A stretch of DNA of 64,000 nucleotides, taken from the NCBI GenBank assembly GCA_965197575.1, contig OZ240214.1, positions 3,100,001-3,164,000 on the forward strand, in the 5' to 3' direction. The DNA is from VXOI01 sp965197575. Lineage in GTDB: Bacteria; Chloroflexota; Dehalococcoidia; Lucifugimonadales; UBA3495. This document shows positions 40,585 through 48,975 of this stretch, piece after piece. The notes under the pieces were generated by a model. That model ran no database searches, was not told the DNA's origin, and saw only the letters and a program-made list of their open reading frames with translations. Positions within the stretch are counted from its first letter, which is position 1. Every line of letters starts with the position of its first letter. A program made the position numbers and the translations under genes.

Positions 40585-42426
40585 CTACTCCGCGAGTACT
40601 ACTGGCTGGCCCGGTGGCGCCCAGATCATGTTCACGTAGGCGGTATTGTGGATGAATCCGTTGCCTGGGGCGGTCTCCCATCTCTTTACCTTGTCCCCGA
40701 CTCCGAATATGCCGAACACCTCGGCGATTTCGATTCTTGGCAGTTGCGAGTACATATGACGGCCCATTTCCTGCAACAAGGTCACCCTGGTATCGAAATC
40801 GGCCGTGGACCCGAGTTCGTCCAGATAATCGCTGAACTTCCGGTCTTCGTAAGCCAGCATCACTGGGCCATCGATGTGGGTGGCAAGCCGCAATAGCTGC
40901 CAGGGTTCCCGGCCCACAAAGGGCATCGCAAACGGCAGGGCTACGCCGGGGTAAGTGCGCTCACGAAAGTCGGTGGCGAACACCGCCCGGTCCAGCGGAC
41001 GGCGAGTGATCTCGCAACCCAGGTTGGCCTCCCACTGGGTGGCCACCGCCTCGCCCACCGCCGGCAAGAACGCCCGGCCCGGCCAGGGCACCAGGTTCAT
41101 GGTGAATGCCCAGCAGCCTTCGTAACCCGCTTCGGCAAGAAGGGCCCGGGCCTGGTCCGGGTCGTAGCCGATGGGCTCGAACTCCGGCAGGGTCCAGGGC
41201 TCGCCCTGGAAGTAGAAGGGCAGAGAGACGTTGGCCTGGCCCAAGCCGCCGAGGGCCACGTCCACCACCGCCTCCTTGTCGATGGCCAAGGCGAGGGCCT
41301 TGCGCACCTTGTAAGCCCGGTCGGCGTCGGGCTGGGCCCAAGGCACCGACGGGTCGTAGGTCTCCTTGGTGGGCCACTGCCCGCCCAGGGTGATGCCTAC
41401 GGTGGCGAATCCGGGCACAGACTTGATCCCCACGTTCCCCGCCTTCAACTCATTTGCGAAGTCGACACCGATGCCGATTATGTCCACCGCGCCAGCCCGG
41501 AGTTGGGCGACGCGGGTTGAGTTCTCAACGATCTTCAGGAAGCTCATGTTGGCGAAGGCAGGGGTCAGTTTCCAATGGCCTTCCACGGCCTCGAAGTCCA
41601 TACGGATGCCACGGTCATGATTGACCAGCTTGTAGGGTCCGGAGGCGATGGGTTCGACGTCGGCTACCTCGTCTCCGACTTCCTCTATGTAATTCTTAGG
41701 GTAGATGTATTGAGTTCCGGGAATCCCTGAATTCAAGTCGCCGCCGAACAGTATCTCCGGCTCCTTGAAGTTGACGATAATGGTCTGTGGGTCGGGAACC
41801 TCGTACCCGCCGACTTTGCGGAACACGCCAGCGCGGGCGCTCGAGCTGTTCTCGGCGGAGTACCGTTCAAACGAGGACTGAACGTCGTCCGCGGTCACGT
41901 CGCCCCAACCGTTGTGCCACTGCGGGCCTTTGCGAAGCCGGAACTCCCAGGTTAGTCCGCCATCCCGAACGTCCCATGACTCCGCCAATTCCCCAATGTT
42001 TCCTCCCGTTTCCACATCGCGGGTCAGCAGGTTTTCGAGAATCGAGTGGAACGCCGTGGCCTCCGCGCCGGCGGAAGCGCCGGGCAGCCACCTCTCGTTG
42101 CCGAAGGTGGCCATCGCCACCCGCAACTCGCCGGTGGGCGTGTGCATGGCGCTGACCGCCGGCGCAGGTGGTTGGGTTGGGGCGGACTGGGCTCGCGGTG
42201 CGGAGGTGGCCGCAGGCGCGGCGCGGGTAGCCGCCGGGGCCGTTGCCTCCGCCGTAGCCGCCGGTGCGGTAGTTGCGGCCGGGGCCGGAGCGCCCGTAGT
42301 CGGCACCGGCGCTGCGGCCCCGGGAGTGTTCGTCGCCGAGGTCCCGCAGGCTACTAACAGTATCAAGATCACCACCAGCGCACCGAATATCAGGGCCTTG
42401 CCGTTGCCGGAGGACCGAAACGCCAT
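40585..42426 (-). CDS. ABC solute-binding lipoprotein, family 5 (paralogue 2 of 3)
   Basis: A 613-residue protein, very similar to paralogue 1 throughout, including the start MAFRSSGNGKALIFGALVVI and the LVACG lipobox. Differences concentrate in the Ala/Pro/Thr linker and at scattered surface positions. It probably arose by tandem duplication that also copied the leader and terminator. Whether the three proteins bind different ligands cannot be told from sequence. Start ATG 42426 follows AGAGAGG. Confidence 0.93.
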   Translation of the reverse strand: MAFRSSGNGKALIFGALVVILILLVACGTSATNTPGAAAPVPTTGAPAPAATTAPAATAEATAPAATRAAPAATSAPRAQSAPTQPPAPAVSAMHTPTGELRVAMATFGNERWLPGASAGAEATAFHSILENLLTRDVETGGNIGELAESWDVRDGGLTWEFRLRKGPQWHNGWGDVTADDVQSSFERYSAENSSSARAGVFRKVGGYEVPDPQTIIVNFKEPEILFGGDLNSGIPGTQYIYPKNYIEEVGDEVADVEPIASGPYKLVNHDRGIRMDFEAVEGHWKLTPAFANMSFLKIVENSTRVAQLRAGAVDIIGIGVDFANELKAGNVGIKSVPGFATVGITLGGQWPTKETYDPSVPWAQPDADRAYKVRKALALAIDKEAVVDVALGGLGQANVSLPFYFQGEPWTLPEFEPIGYDPDQARALLAEAGYEGCWAFTMNLVPWPGRAFLPAVGEAVATQWEANLGCEITRRPLDRAVFATDFRERTYPGVALPFAMPFVGREPWQLLRLATHIDGPVMLAYEDRKFSDYLDELGSTADFDTRVTLLQEMGRHMYSQLPRIEIAEVFGIFGVGDKVKRWETAPGNGFIHNTAYVNMIWAPPGQPVVLAE

Positions 42427-42534
42427 GGATGCCTCTCTTTTCGCAGTTACGAGTATGCCAGTATTCGTAGCTATCCGCTGAAATCTGCGCTCTTCCTGCC
42501 GATGCGAAATTGGGTACAGCGCAATTGTGCCGAG

Positions 42535-42563
42535 AGATTAGCATCCACCTATGAAACTGTCAA
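42535..42563 (-). promoter_or_regulatory. Promoter of binding-protein paralogue 2
   Basis: TTGACA (42563-42558), 17-bp spacer, TAATCT (42540-42535) on the minus strand, about 110 bp upstream of the start codon. Confidence 0.7.
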
Positions 42564-42567
42564 TCAA

Positions 42568-42600
42568 AGGCCGCAGAGTCGTGGGCATCCTCTGCGGCCT
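42568..42600 (-). terminator. Hairpin between binding-protein paralogues 3 and 2
   Basis: AGGCCGCAGAG and CTCTGCGGCCT form an 11-bp perfect stem 13 bp after the stop of paralogue 3, followed on the minus strand by TTTGATTG. The T-run is short, so termination may be partial. Confidence 0.6.
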
Positions 42601-42612
42601 CAGTGTCGCGCG

Positions 42613-44466
42613 CTATTCCGCCAGTACGACGGGCTGGCCCGGCGGCGCCCACACCATGTTCACGTATGCCGTGTTGTGGATGAAGCCGTTGCCGGGGGCG
42701 GTCTGCCATGTCTTTACTTGGTCGCCGATTCCGAACAAACCGAACACTTCGGCGATTTCTATCCTCGGCAACGTCGAGTACATATGCCGGCCCATCTCCT
42801 GCAACAGCGTTACCCGAGTGTCGAAATCGGCAGTAGCTCCCAACTTGTCCAGATAATCACTGAACACCCGGTCCTCATAGGCCAGCATTGCTGTCCCGTC
42901 GATATGTGAGTTGAGCCGGAGCAATTGCCAAGGTTCCCGGCCCGCGAAGGGCATCGCGTACGGGACAGCCACACCGGGGTAGGTGCGTTCCCGGAAGTCG
43001 GTGGCGAACACCGCCCGGTCCAGCGGCCGCCGCGTTATATCGCAGCCCAGGTTGGCCTCCCACTGGGTGGCCACGGCCTCACCCACCGCCGGCAGGAAGG
43101 CTCTTCCCGGCCATGGGACGAGGTTCATGGTAAAGGCCCAGCAGCCTTCGTACCCGGCCTCGGCCAGCAAGGACCGCGCCTCGTCCGGGTCATAACCTAT
43201 GGGCTCGAACTCCGGCAGGGTCCAGGGCTCGCCCTGGAAGTAGAAGGGCAGAGCGACGTTGGCCTGGCCCAAGCCGCCCAAGGCCACGTCCACCACCGCG
43301 TCCTTGTCAATGGCCAAGGCAAATGCCCGGCGGACCTTGTAGGCTTTGTCGGCGTCAGGCAGGGCCCAGGGCACCGTGGGATCGTAAGTCTCCTTGGTCG
43401 GCCACTGCCCGCCAAGGGTGATGCCCACGGTGGCGAATCCGGGCACTGACTTGATCCCTACGTTCGCTGCCTTCAACTCGTTGGCGAAGTCAACCCCGAT
43501 GCCGATGATGTCCACCGATCCGGCCCGCAGTTGGGCCACCCGCGTTGAATTTTCGACGATTTTAAGGAAGCTCATATTGGCGAAGGCGGGGGTCAGCTTC
43601 CAGTGTCCTTCCACCGCCTCAAAGTCCATCCGGACTCCCCTGTCGTGGTTAATCAGCTTGTAGGGGCCGGAACCTATGGGTTCGACGTCGGCTGTGTCGT
43701 TGCCCACTTCCTCAATGTAATTCTTGGAGTAGATGTACTGGGTGCCAGGGATCCCGGAGTTAACGTCGCCGCCGAACAGGATCTCCGGCACATCAAAATT
43801 CACGATTATGGTTTGCGAGTCGGAGACCTGGTAGCCGCCGATCTTGCGGAACACACCGGCCCTGGCGTTGGCGCTGGTCTCGGCTGCGTACTGTTCAAAC
43901 GAGAACTGGACATCGTCGGCGGTCATAGCGCCCCCACCGTCGTGAAACTGCGGGCCTTCCCGGAGCCGGAACTCCCAGGTCAGACCCCCGTCCCGGATTT
44001 CCCATGCTTCGGCCAACTCCCCGACGTTGTCTCCGGTTTCCGGGTCGCGGGTCAGCAGGTTTTCGAGAATCGAGTGGAAGGCCGTAGCCTCCGCGCCGGC
44101 GGACGCGCCCGGCAGCCACCGCTCGTTGCCGAAGGTGGCCATCGCCACCCGCAGCTCGCCCGTCGGCGTGTGGGTTGCTGCTGCGGCCGGGGCCGGTGGT
44201 TGGGTTGCGGCCGGCTGGGCCCGTGGCGCTGCGGTGGCCGCAGGCGCGGCGCGAGTGGCGGCGGCGGGGGCCCGGGTTACCTGGGGCGCTTGCGCCGGGG
44301 TGGTCGCGGCGGTAGCCGCTGCGGGGGCCGCAGCCGCAGTGGGGGCGAGGGCTGCGGCTGCGGGCGTGTTGGTTGCCGACGTGCCGCAGGCTACTAACAG
44401 CAATACCAGAATAGTCAGGGCCGCTAGAGTGAGCGCCCAGGCGTTTCGGAAGTGGTGAAGCGCCAT
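42613..44466 (-). CDS. ABC solute-binding lipoprotein, family 5 (paralogue 3 of 3)
   Basis: A 617-residue protein of the same group. Its N-terminus (MALHHFRNAWALTLAALTIL) differs from the other two, whereas the lipobox LVACG and the mature domain (RVAMATFGNERWLPG, GGLGQANVALPFYFQGEPW) match closely. The upstream DNA is also different, so it is likely the oldest member or lies at the edge of the duplication. ATG 44466 follows GAGGAGG; an upstream ATG at 44496 is less likely. Confidence 0.92.
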   Translation of the reverse strand: MALHHFRNAWALTLAALTILVLLLVACGTSATNTPAAAALAPTAAAAPAAATAATTPAQAPQVTRAPAAATRAAPAATAAPRAQPAATQPPAPAAAATHTPTGELRVAMATFGNERWLPGASAGAEATAFHSILENLLTRDPETGDNVGELAEAWEIRDGGLTWEFRLREGPQFHDGGGAMTADDVQFSFEQYAAETSANARAGVFRKIGGYQVSDSQTIIVNFDVPEILFGGDVNSGIPGTQYIYSKNYIEEVGNDTADVEPIGSGPYKLINHDRGVRMDFEAVEGHWKLTPAFANMSFLKIVENSTRVAQLRAGSVDIIGIGVDFANELKAANVGIKSVPGFATVGITLGGQWPTKETYDPTVPWALPDADKAYKVRRAFALAIDKDAVVDVALGGLGQANVALPFYFQGEPWTLPEFEPIGYDPDEARSLLAEAGYEGCWAFTMNLVPWPGRAFLPAVGEAVATQWEANLGCDITRRPLDRAVFATDFRERTYPGVAVPYAMPFAGREPWQLLRLNSHIDGTAMLAYEDRVFSDYLDKLGATADFDTRVTLLQEMGRHMYSTLPRIEIAEVFGLFGIGDQVKTWQTAPGNGFIHNTAYVNMVWAPPGQPVVLAE

Positions 44467-44602
44467 AATCCATCCTCCTCGTTTGAAACCTGCCAACTTG
44501 ATGCGTTATTCGTAAGTAATATCTCAATAATTAGGTTATTTACTCTCAAATTACCTTTTATTATTGCGTTGTGCTACTTACTATCCGGAATAATGTTGCG
44601 GG

Positions 44603-44631
44603 ATATTATCATCCAATAGGGGGACTGTCAA
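44603..44631 (-). promoter_or_regulatory. Promoter of binding-protein paralogue 3
   Basis: TTGACA (44631-44626), 17-bp spacer, TAATAT (44608-44603) on the minus strand, 137 bp upstream of the start codon. It shares the GGATG-TAAT arrangement with the promoters of paralogues 1 and 2. The leader is A+T-rich. Confidence 0.72.
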
Positions 44632-44702
44632 ACGATTGGGATAGAGATACTCATCCCAATATGGGTTAGGACGCTTACGGGTGTAGCTCGCCGTCCGATG
44701 CC

Positions 44703-44746
44703 GGGTCCGCTGCCAGCCGACTTCATTCGGCTGGGGATGCGGACCC
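44703..44746. repeat. Two-part hairpin between the binding-protein promoter and mutM
   Basis: GGGTCCGC pairs with GCGGACCC, and inside it CAGCCGA pairs with TCGGCTG, with short mismatches between. No T-run follows on either strand. It lies about 50 bp past the stop of the Fpg-like gene and may protect or end that transcript. Confidence 0.6.
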
Positions 44747-44794
44747 ATTCACGGCTGGACGAATCGTTGGAGACAGTGTGAGGGGAACTACCGG

Positions 44795-45625
44795 TCAGTT
44801 GCGGATGAGCATTCCGGGCTGGCAGTGGCGGCAGTAGCTGGTGTTGCGCCGGTTGGCGGTCAGTTGGCTGATCTTCGCGCCGCAGGCCGGGCAGGGCTCG
44901 CCGCCCTTGTTGTGGACCTTCAGGAAGTCCCGGACTTTGTGGTGGATGTCGTCGCCCATGCGCTCCCGCAGCACCACGATGGCGTCTTCGACCACGCGGC
45001 GGCTTTCGGCATGGAGAGCGGCCACCTCGTTGGGGTTGAGGGAGCGGGCCTTGCGGAAGGGCGAGACGCCCGCCGCGAAGAGAATCTCGTCGGAGTAGGC
45101 GTTGCCGATACCGGAGATGAGGCCGCCCCGGGTCAGCACGCCCTTGATCTCGCCGTGGAACCTCTTGAGCCTGGCCCGGAAGTCATCCAGCGAGACCCCC
45201 GAAAGCACGTCGGGACCCAACCCGATATATTGCGGCACCTCGCTTTCCTGGCCGTCGGCAACGTAATAGACCTTCCCCATCTGCCGGTCGTCCAAGTAAC
45301 GGATCTGTCGCTCTTCGCCGTCGGAGGTAACGGTCAGGGAAAGGCACACCCGCTTCTGGACGCGCTCCGAGGGGCCGCAGTATTGCACCGCCCCAGTGAG
45401 CATGGGATTGATGATGAGCTTACGGCCGCCGGAGAACCTCAGAGCGAGGAACTTGCCCGTCCGCCCGACTCCTTCCAGCGACCGTCCCGGCAGGTCCTTA
45501 GCGATGTCACCGTTCAGACTACGGACGACGGTGGGGCGCAGCACCAGGCAGTCCGCGACTTCCGCGCCCGACACGCGCGCGTTCAGGAACTCCTTGATCA
45601 CTTCCAGGTCGGGCGCTTCCGGCAT
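44795..45625 (-). CDS. mutM: Fpg/Nei family DNA glycosylase
   Basis: A 276-residue base-excision repair glycosylase. The start MPEAPDLEVIKEFL supplies the catalytic Pro-Glu (P2, E3 counting Met). The helix-two-turn-helix segment (LISGIGNAYSDEILFAAGVSP) and the zinc finger (CPACGAKI...YCRHCQPG) are present. FPG enzymes usually start MPELPEVE; the altered APDLEV opening is seen in other Chloroflexota members and suggests a Nei-like branch. The ATG at 45625 is required to place Pro at position 2. Confidence 0.9.
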   Translation of the reverse strand: MPEAPDLEVIKEFLNARVSGAEVADCLVLRPTVVRSLNGDIAKDLPGRSLEGVGRTGKFLALRFSGGRKLIINPMLTGAVQYCGPSERVQKRVCLSLTVTSDGEERQIRYLDDRQMGKVYYVADGQESEVPQYIGLGPDVLSGVSLDDFRARLKRFHGEIKGVLTRGGLISGIGNAYSDEILFAAGVSPFRKARSLNPNEVAALHAESRRVVEDAIVVLRERMGDDIHHKVRDFLKVHNKGGEPCPACGAKISQLTANRRNTSYCRHCQPGMLIRN

Positions 45626-45754
45626 GACCCTACTATACTCCAAACGACGGGAGTTCCGGCTTGGCGAAGGGCCGGTTGACACGCTGAACGATGGGGGCTT
45701 ACGTTGGTGGGGCGACCCAATGCCTCAAAATCGCGCGGAGCGGGGAGGCGACGC

Positions 45755-46222
45755 TTGCTGGTAGGCGTGATTTCCGACACCCACGGGTTCTATGACCCTC
45801 GCGTGACGCCGTTGCTGGACGGCGTGGAACACATCCTGCACGCCGGGGATGTCGGAGACCCGGAAGTCGTCCGGCGATTGTTGGAACTGGCCCCGGTGAC
45901 GGTGGTCCGGGGGAACAACGACCGGGAAGGGGAGTGTTCCCGATACCCGGAAGTGGAGCGCCTGGAGCTTGGCGGCTGCCGGGTACGCTTGACCCACATC
46001 GTAAAGGTGCCGCCGGAAGGAAGCCCCGGGCTGGCAGAATTTCAGGGGGCCGACGTGGTGGTATACGGCCACAGCCACATCGCGTTTCAAGAACGCCGCG
46101 GCCACACCCTGTTCTTCAATCCCGGCGCCGCAGGCAAACGCCGATTCAAGGTCGTGCCCTCCGTGGGATTGTTGGAGCTGGAAGCCGGAAGGGCCGAGGG
46201 CCGGATCATTCCTCTGTTATAA
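45755..46222 (+). CDS. Metallophosphoesterase, YfcE/MJ0936 type
   Basis: A 155-residue phosphodiesterase. The metal-binding motifs are complete and in order: SDTHG near residue 7, HAGDVGD near 30, GNND near 55, H in LTHI near 80 and GHSH near 110. Such small proteins hydrolyse phosphodiesters; physiological substrates are mostly unknown. TTG 45755 follows GGGGAGG at a good distance and fixes the start, whereas the longer frame from 45704 has no site. Confidence 0.87.
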   Translation: MLVGVISDTHGFYDPRVTPLLDGVEHILHAGDVGDPEVVRRLLELAPVTVVRGNNDREGECSRYPEVERLELGGCRVRLTHIVKVPPEGSPGLAEFQGADVVVYGHSHIAFQERRGHTLFFNPGAAGKRRFKVVPSVGLLELEAGRAEGRIIPLL

Positions 46223-46230
46223 GCAACCGG

Positions 46231-47073
46231 CTAGAGGCGGATCGCCTGCGCGCCGAGTTGCGGCCAGGCGGCGGGGGCGCCGGCCTTTTCCAGCCGTTCC
46301 TCTATTGGGAGGTCCTCGTCCCAGTTGTAGCCGATGAAGCGGCGGCCGTTGACGCCGTCGGAGGCGTCCGACGCCAGCCAGACCACCGGCTTCTGCATCA
46401 CCTCGGGCTGAATCATCCGCTCCCGGTCGTGGGTCGTGTCGTCGGGGATCAGGTTGGTGCTGGCCATGCCGCCGGGCACCAGCACGTTGGCCGTGACTCC
46501 GGTGCCCTCCAGTTCGCGGGAAGCCATCGCCACGAACGCCTCATGGGCCGCCTTGGACGGGCCGTATGGCGTGCCGCCCTCGCGATACATGGTGTTCATG
46601 CTGGTGGTCACGCCGATGATGCGTCCCCAACCCTGGGCCAGCAGGTGAGGGACGGCGGCCCGCGTCATGTAGAAGGGACCGCCGGCGTTCACCGAAACGA
46701 CCCGGTCCCACTCCTCGGCGGTGACTTCCCAGAAGTTGTTGAGCACGCCCGCACCCAACACCATGTTGCGCGGAGCGATGCCGGCGTTGTTCACCACCAC
46801 GTGCAGGCCGCCCATCTCGTTGATGGTGCGGCGCACCGCGTTCTCGGCGGCCTGGGCCGACGAAACGTCGACGACTTGGGTCATTACGCAATCGTCCCCG
46901 GCGATTTCCCGCAAGTCGTTGGAGCTACGGTCGAGCCAAGCCGGGTTGACGTCCATCATCGACACTCTAGCCCCGGCTCGCACCAAGGCTTCGGTCATCG
47001 CCCGCCCCAGCCCCATCGGGCTGGCCGCGCCGGTGACGATTGCTATCTTGCCGTTCAGGGGTCGCTCTTGCAT
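46231..47073 (-). CDS. Short-chain dehydrogenase/reductase
   Basis: A 280-residue SDR oxidoreductase. The nucleotide-binding TGAASPMGLGRA, the NNAG motif and the active-site YGPSK (YxxxK) with upstream TTSMN Ser are present. The C-terminus has an added region (PIEERLEKAGAPAAWPQLG) not usual for classical SDRs. ATG 47085 is in frame, but its ATGGAG forms the ribosome-binding site for ATG 47073. The substrate is unknown. Confidence 0.88.
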   Translation of the reverse strand: MQERPLNGKIAIVTGAASPMGLGRAMTEALVRAGARVSMMDVNPAWLDRSSNDLREIAGDDCVMTQVVDVSSAQAAENAVRRTINEMGGLHVVVNNAGIAPRNMVLGAGVLNNFWEVTAEEWDRVVSVNAGGPFYMTRAAVPHLLAQGWGRIIGVTTSMNTMYREGGTPYGPSKAAHEAFVAMASRELEGTGVTANVLVPGGMASTNLIPDDTTHDRERMIQPEVMQKPVVWLASDASDGVNGRRFIGYNWDEDLPIEERLEKAGAPAAWPQLGAQAIRL

Positions 47074-47143
47074 TGGTCGCTCCATAATGTAAATTGGAAT
47101 GATAGAATTCTAACCATCAGCCATCAACCAACGAGGCCAAGCG

Positions 47144-47437
47144 GTGAACGACTACTCAAAGATTATCACCATCGAGCCGGGAAAACGTAGCGGACAACCC
47201 TGCATCCGGGGAATGCGGATTACCGTCTACGACATCCTGGAGTACCTGGCCGGCGGCATGACCTACGAAGAGATTTTGGATGACTTCCCGTATCTCACCA
47301 AAGAAGACATCCTCGCCAGCATAGCGTTCGTCGCCGATCGCAAGCGCCGGTTCGCATTGGTGCCCCTTGGGGCGGTCGCTTGGACAGACGAGGCAATGGA
47401 AGTTGTCGAGGAACCCCGGAGCGGCGCCTCTGAGTGA
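47144..47437 (+). CDS. DUF433 antitoxin-like protein
   Basis: A 97-residue DUF433 protein with the typical core ITIEPGKRSGQPCIRGMRIT, VYDILEYLAGGMTYEEILDD and YLTKEDILASIAFVADRK. DUF433 proteins contain a helix-turn-helix and act as antitoxins of DUF5615 or VapC-like partners. GTG 47144 follows ACGAGG. The stop overlaps the next start by 4 bp (GTGA). Confidence 0.88.
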   Translation: MNDYSKIITIEPGKRSGQPCIRGMRITVYDILEYLAGGMTYEEILDDFPYLTKEDILASIAFVADRKRRFALVPLGAVAWTDEAMEVVEEPRSGASE

Positions 47438-47766
47438 AGTTGATTTTCGACCAGAACCTCTCCCCTAGACTCAGGGACAGGTTGCAAGAGCTTTACCCCG
47501 GTTCCATCCACGTTATTGATGCCGGACTTGATCAAGCCCCCGACACCACTATCTGGCCTTACGCAAGGGACAACGCCTTCGTGGTCGTCTCGAAAGACTC
47601 CGACTATCGCAGACTGAGTTACGAGAGGGGTCATCCCCCCAAACTCATCTGGATCCGTACCGGCAATTCCTCGGCTGTGGTGGTTGAATCCTTGCTCCGT
47701 GACAACTACGACCGGATTCTCGCCATCGAGCAGGACCCCGACCATGGCGTCATCGAGCTACGCTGA
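47434..47766 (+). CDS. DUF5615 PIN-like toxin
   Basis: A 110-residue DUF5615 protein (PIN-like fold). The acidic residues typical of the fold are in MKLIFDQNLSPRL, HVIDAGLDQAPDTTIW and VVVSKDSDYRRL; together they could chelate Mg for RNA cleavage. It forms a type II toxin-antitoxin unit with the DUF433 protein. GTG start overlapping the upstream stop argues for coupled translation. The biochemical activity is predicted, not shown. Confidence 0.87.
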   Translation: MKLIFDQNLSPRLRDRLQELYPGSIHVIDAGLDQAPDTTIWPYARDNAFVVVSKDSDYRRLSYERGHPPKLIWIRTGNSSAVVVESLLRDNYDRILAIEQDPDHGVIELR

Positions 47767-47784
47767 AAGCCGCAGCCCATCACC

Positions 47785-48537
47785 CTACTGCGCCGTTGCG
47801 CCGCCATCTATGACCAGCTCCGCGCCGGTGACGAAGGACGACTCATCGGAGGCGAGGTATAGCACGCCGTAAGCGACCTCGATGGGGTGGGCGGTGCGGC
47901 CCAAGGGGCTGCGGGCGTCGGCTTCCCGTTGCAACTCCGGGTCGGCCAACCGCGCCCCCGCCATCGGCGTGTCTATGGGGCCGGGATGAACGGAATTCAC
48001 GCGAATGTTCTCCCGCGCGTACTGCACGGCGGCGGACTTGGTGAAGATGCGCACCGCGCCCTTCGAGGCGTTATACACCGGCTGAATATAGCTCTGGCCC
48101 ACCATCCCCGACATCGACGAGATGTTGATGATCGAGCCGCCGCCAACCTTGCGCATTTCGGGGATGGCGGCCTTCGTGCCCAGAAAGACGCCCTTGGCGT
48201 TGATGTCCATCACCCGGTCCCACTCGGCCACCGTGGTGTCCTCCAGGACCCCGCGCGACACCACGCCGGCGTTGTTGACCATGACGTCCAGCTTGCCGAA
48301 GCGGGCGACGGTGGCGGCAATTGCCTTGGCCCACGAGTCCTCGTCGGCCACGTTCAGGTTGACGAAAAGGCACTCGCCGCCGGCCTCGTTGATCTCGGCC
48401 TCGGTCTGCTTGCCCTCGGCTTCCAGCACGTCGCCGATGACGACCTTTGCTCCTTCTCGGGCGAAGAGTTTAGCCTCCTCGGCGCCCATACCACGCGCCC
48501 CGCCGCTAACGAACGCGACCTTGTTTTCCAGTCTCAT
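47785..48537 (-). CDS. Short-chain dehydrogenase, 3-oxoacyl/hydroxysteroid type
   Basis: A 250-residue classical SDR. The TGxxxGxG-type cofactor motif is SGGARGMGAEEA, followed by NNAG (VMVNNAGVVS), catalytic Ser in NISSMSG and Tyr/Lys in YNASK. The end GAELVIDGGATAQ is typical of FabG/BacA/steroid dehydrogenase-like enzymes. GGAGG lies 5 bp before ATG 48537. The frame extends further upstream into tRNA-Pro, so the long version is not real. Confidence 0.92.
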   Translation of the reverse strand: MRLENKVAFVSGGARGMGAEEAKLFAREGAKVVIGDVLEAEGKQTEAEINEAGGECLFVNLNVADEDSWAKAIAATVARFGKLDVMVNNAGVVSRGVLEDTTVAEWDRVMDINAKGVFLGTKAAIPEMRKVGGGSIINISSMSGMVGQSYIQPVYNASKGAVRIFTKSAAVQYARENIRVNSVHPGPIDTPMAGARLADPELQREADARSPLGRTAHPIEVAYGVLYLASDESSFVTGAELVIDGGATAQ

Positions 48538-48609
48538 GGGTCCTCCAGAATCTTGGAAAATGACAAGTCGAAATCCCCGGTTAATGTTGGAAGTGTAACT
48601 GGAAAATGG

Positions 48610-48681
48610 TCGGGGCGGGCAGATTTGAACTGCCGACCTCCTGGTCCCAAACCAGGCGCCCTGCCGCTGGGCCACGCCCCG
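48610..48681 (-). tRNA. tRNA-Pro (anticodon TGG)
   Basis: On the minus strand the acceptor stem CGGGGCG pairs with CGCCCCG. The anticodon loop TTTGGGA sits between CCTGG and CCAGG, giving TGG. The T-loop is GTTCAAATC. The D-arm (GCCC...GGGC) is present. CCA is not encoded. Confidence 0.93.
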
Positions 48682-48682
48682 G

Positions 48683-48757
48683 CAGTGAATGGTGAATCAG
48701 GGCAAAAGCGAGGCAGCGCAGGATTTCACAATTCCAAATTCATAATTCACTATTCAG
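48683..48757. repeat. Palindromic heptad repeat between the two tRNA genes
   Basis: Left arm AGTGAATGGTGAATC and right arm TTTCACAATTC...CATAATTCACTATTC are variants of the heptad seen at 19904 and 34621. It could fold into a long imperfect hairpin that separates the two tRNAs. Confidence 0.65.
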
Positions 48758-48764
48758 AAGGTGG

Positions 48765-48836
48765 TACCCCCGGAGAGGATCGAACTCTCGTCTCCGGCTC
48801 CGGAGGCCGGCACTCTATCCGCTGAGCTACAGGGGC
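48765..48836 (-). tRNA. tRNA-Arg (anticodon CCG)
   Basis: On the minus strand acceptor GCCCCTG pairs with CGGGGGT (first pair G-T, one T-G). The anticodon loop CTCCGGA lies between CCGGC and GCCGG, giving CCG. T-loop GTTCGATCC; D-arm AGCTCAGCGGATAGAGT. CCA is not encoded. Confidence 0.93.
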
Positions 48837-48975
48837 ACTATACCTTTAAGAATAGCACGATGGGCGTTTGTGGACAATTCATAGGGCCGGTACTAGACTA
48901 GGGGCGATTCTCCCTGTGCACGTTCCCTGGAGATTGCCGGAAAGCGCCCCGAAGAAGCTCTAACGAGGTAGCGCG

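Noticed and set aside
44703..44746. Intrinsic terminator for mutM
   Set aside because: The hairpin is strong, but no T-run follows on either strand, so it was listed as a structured repeat only.
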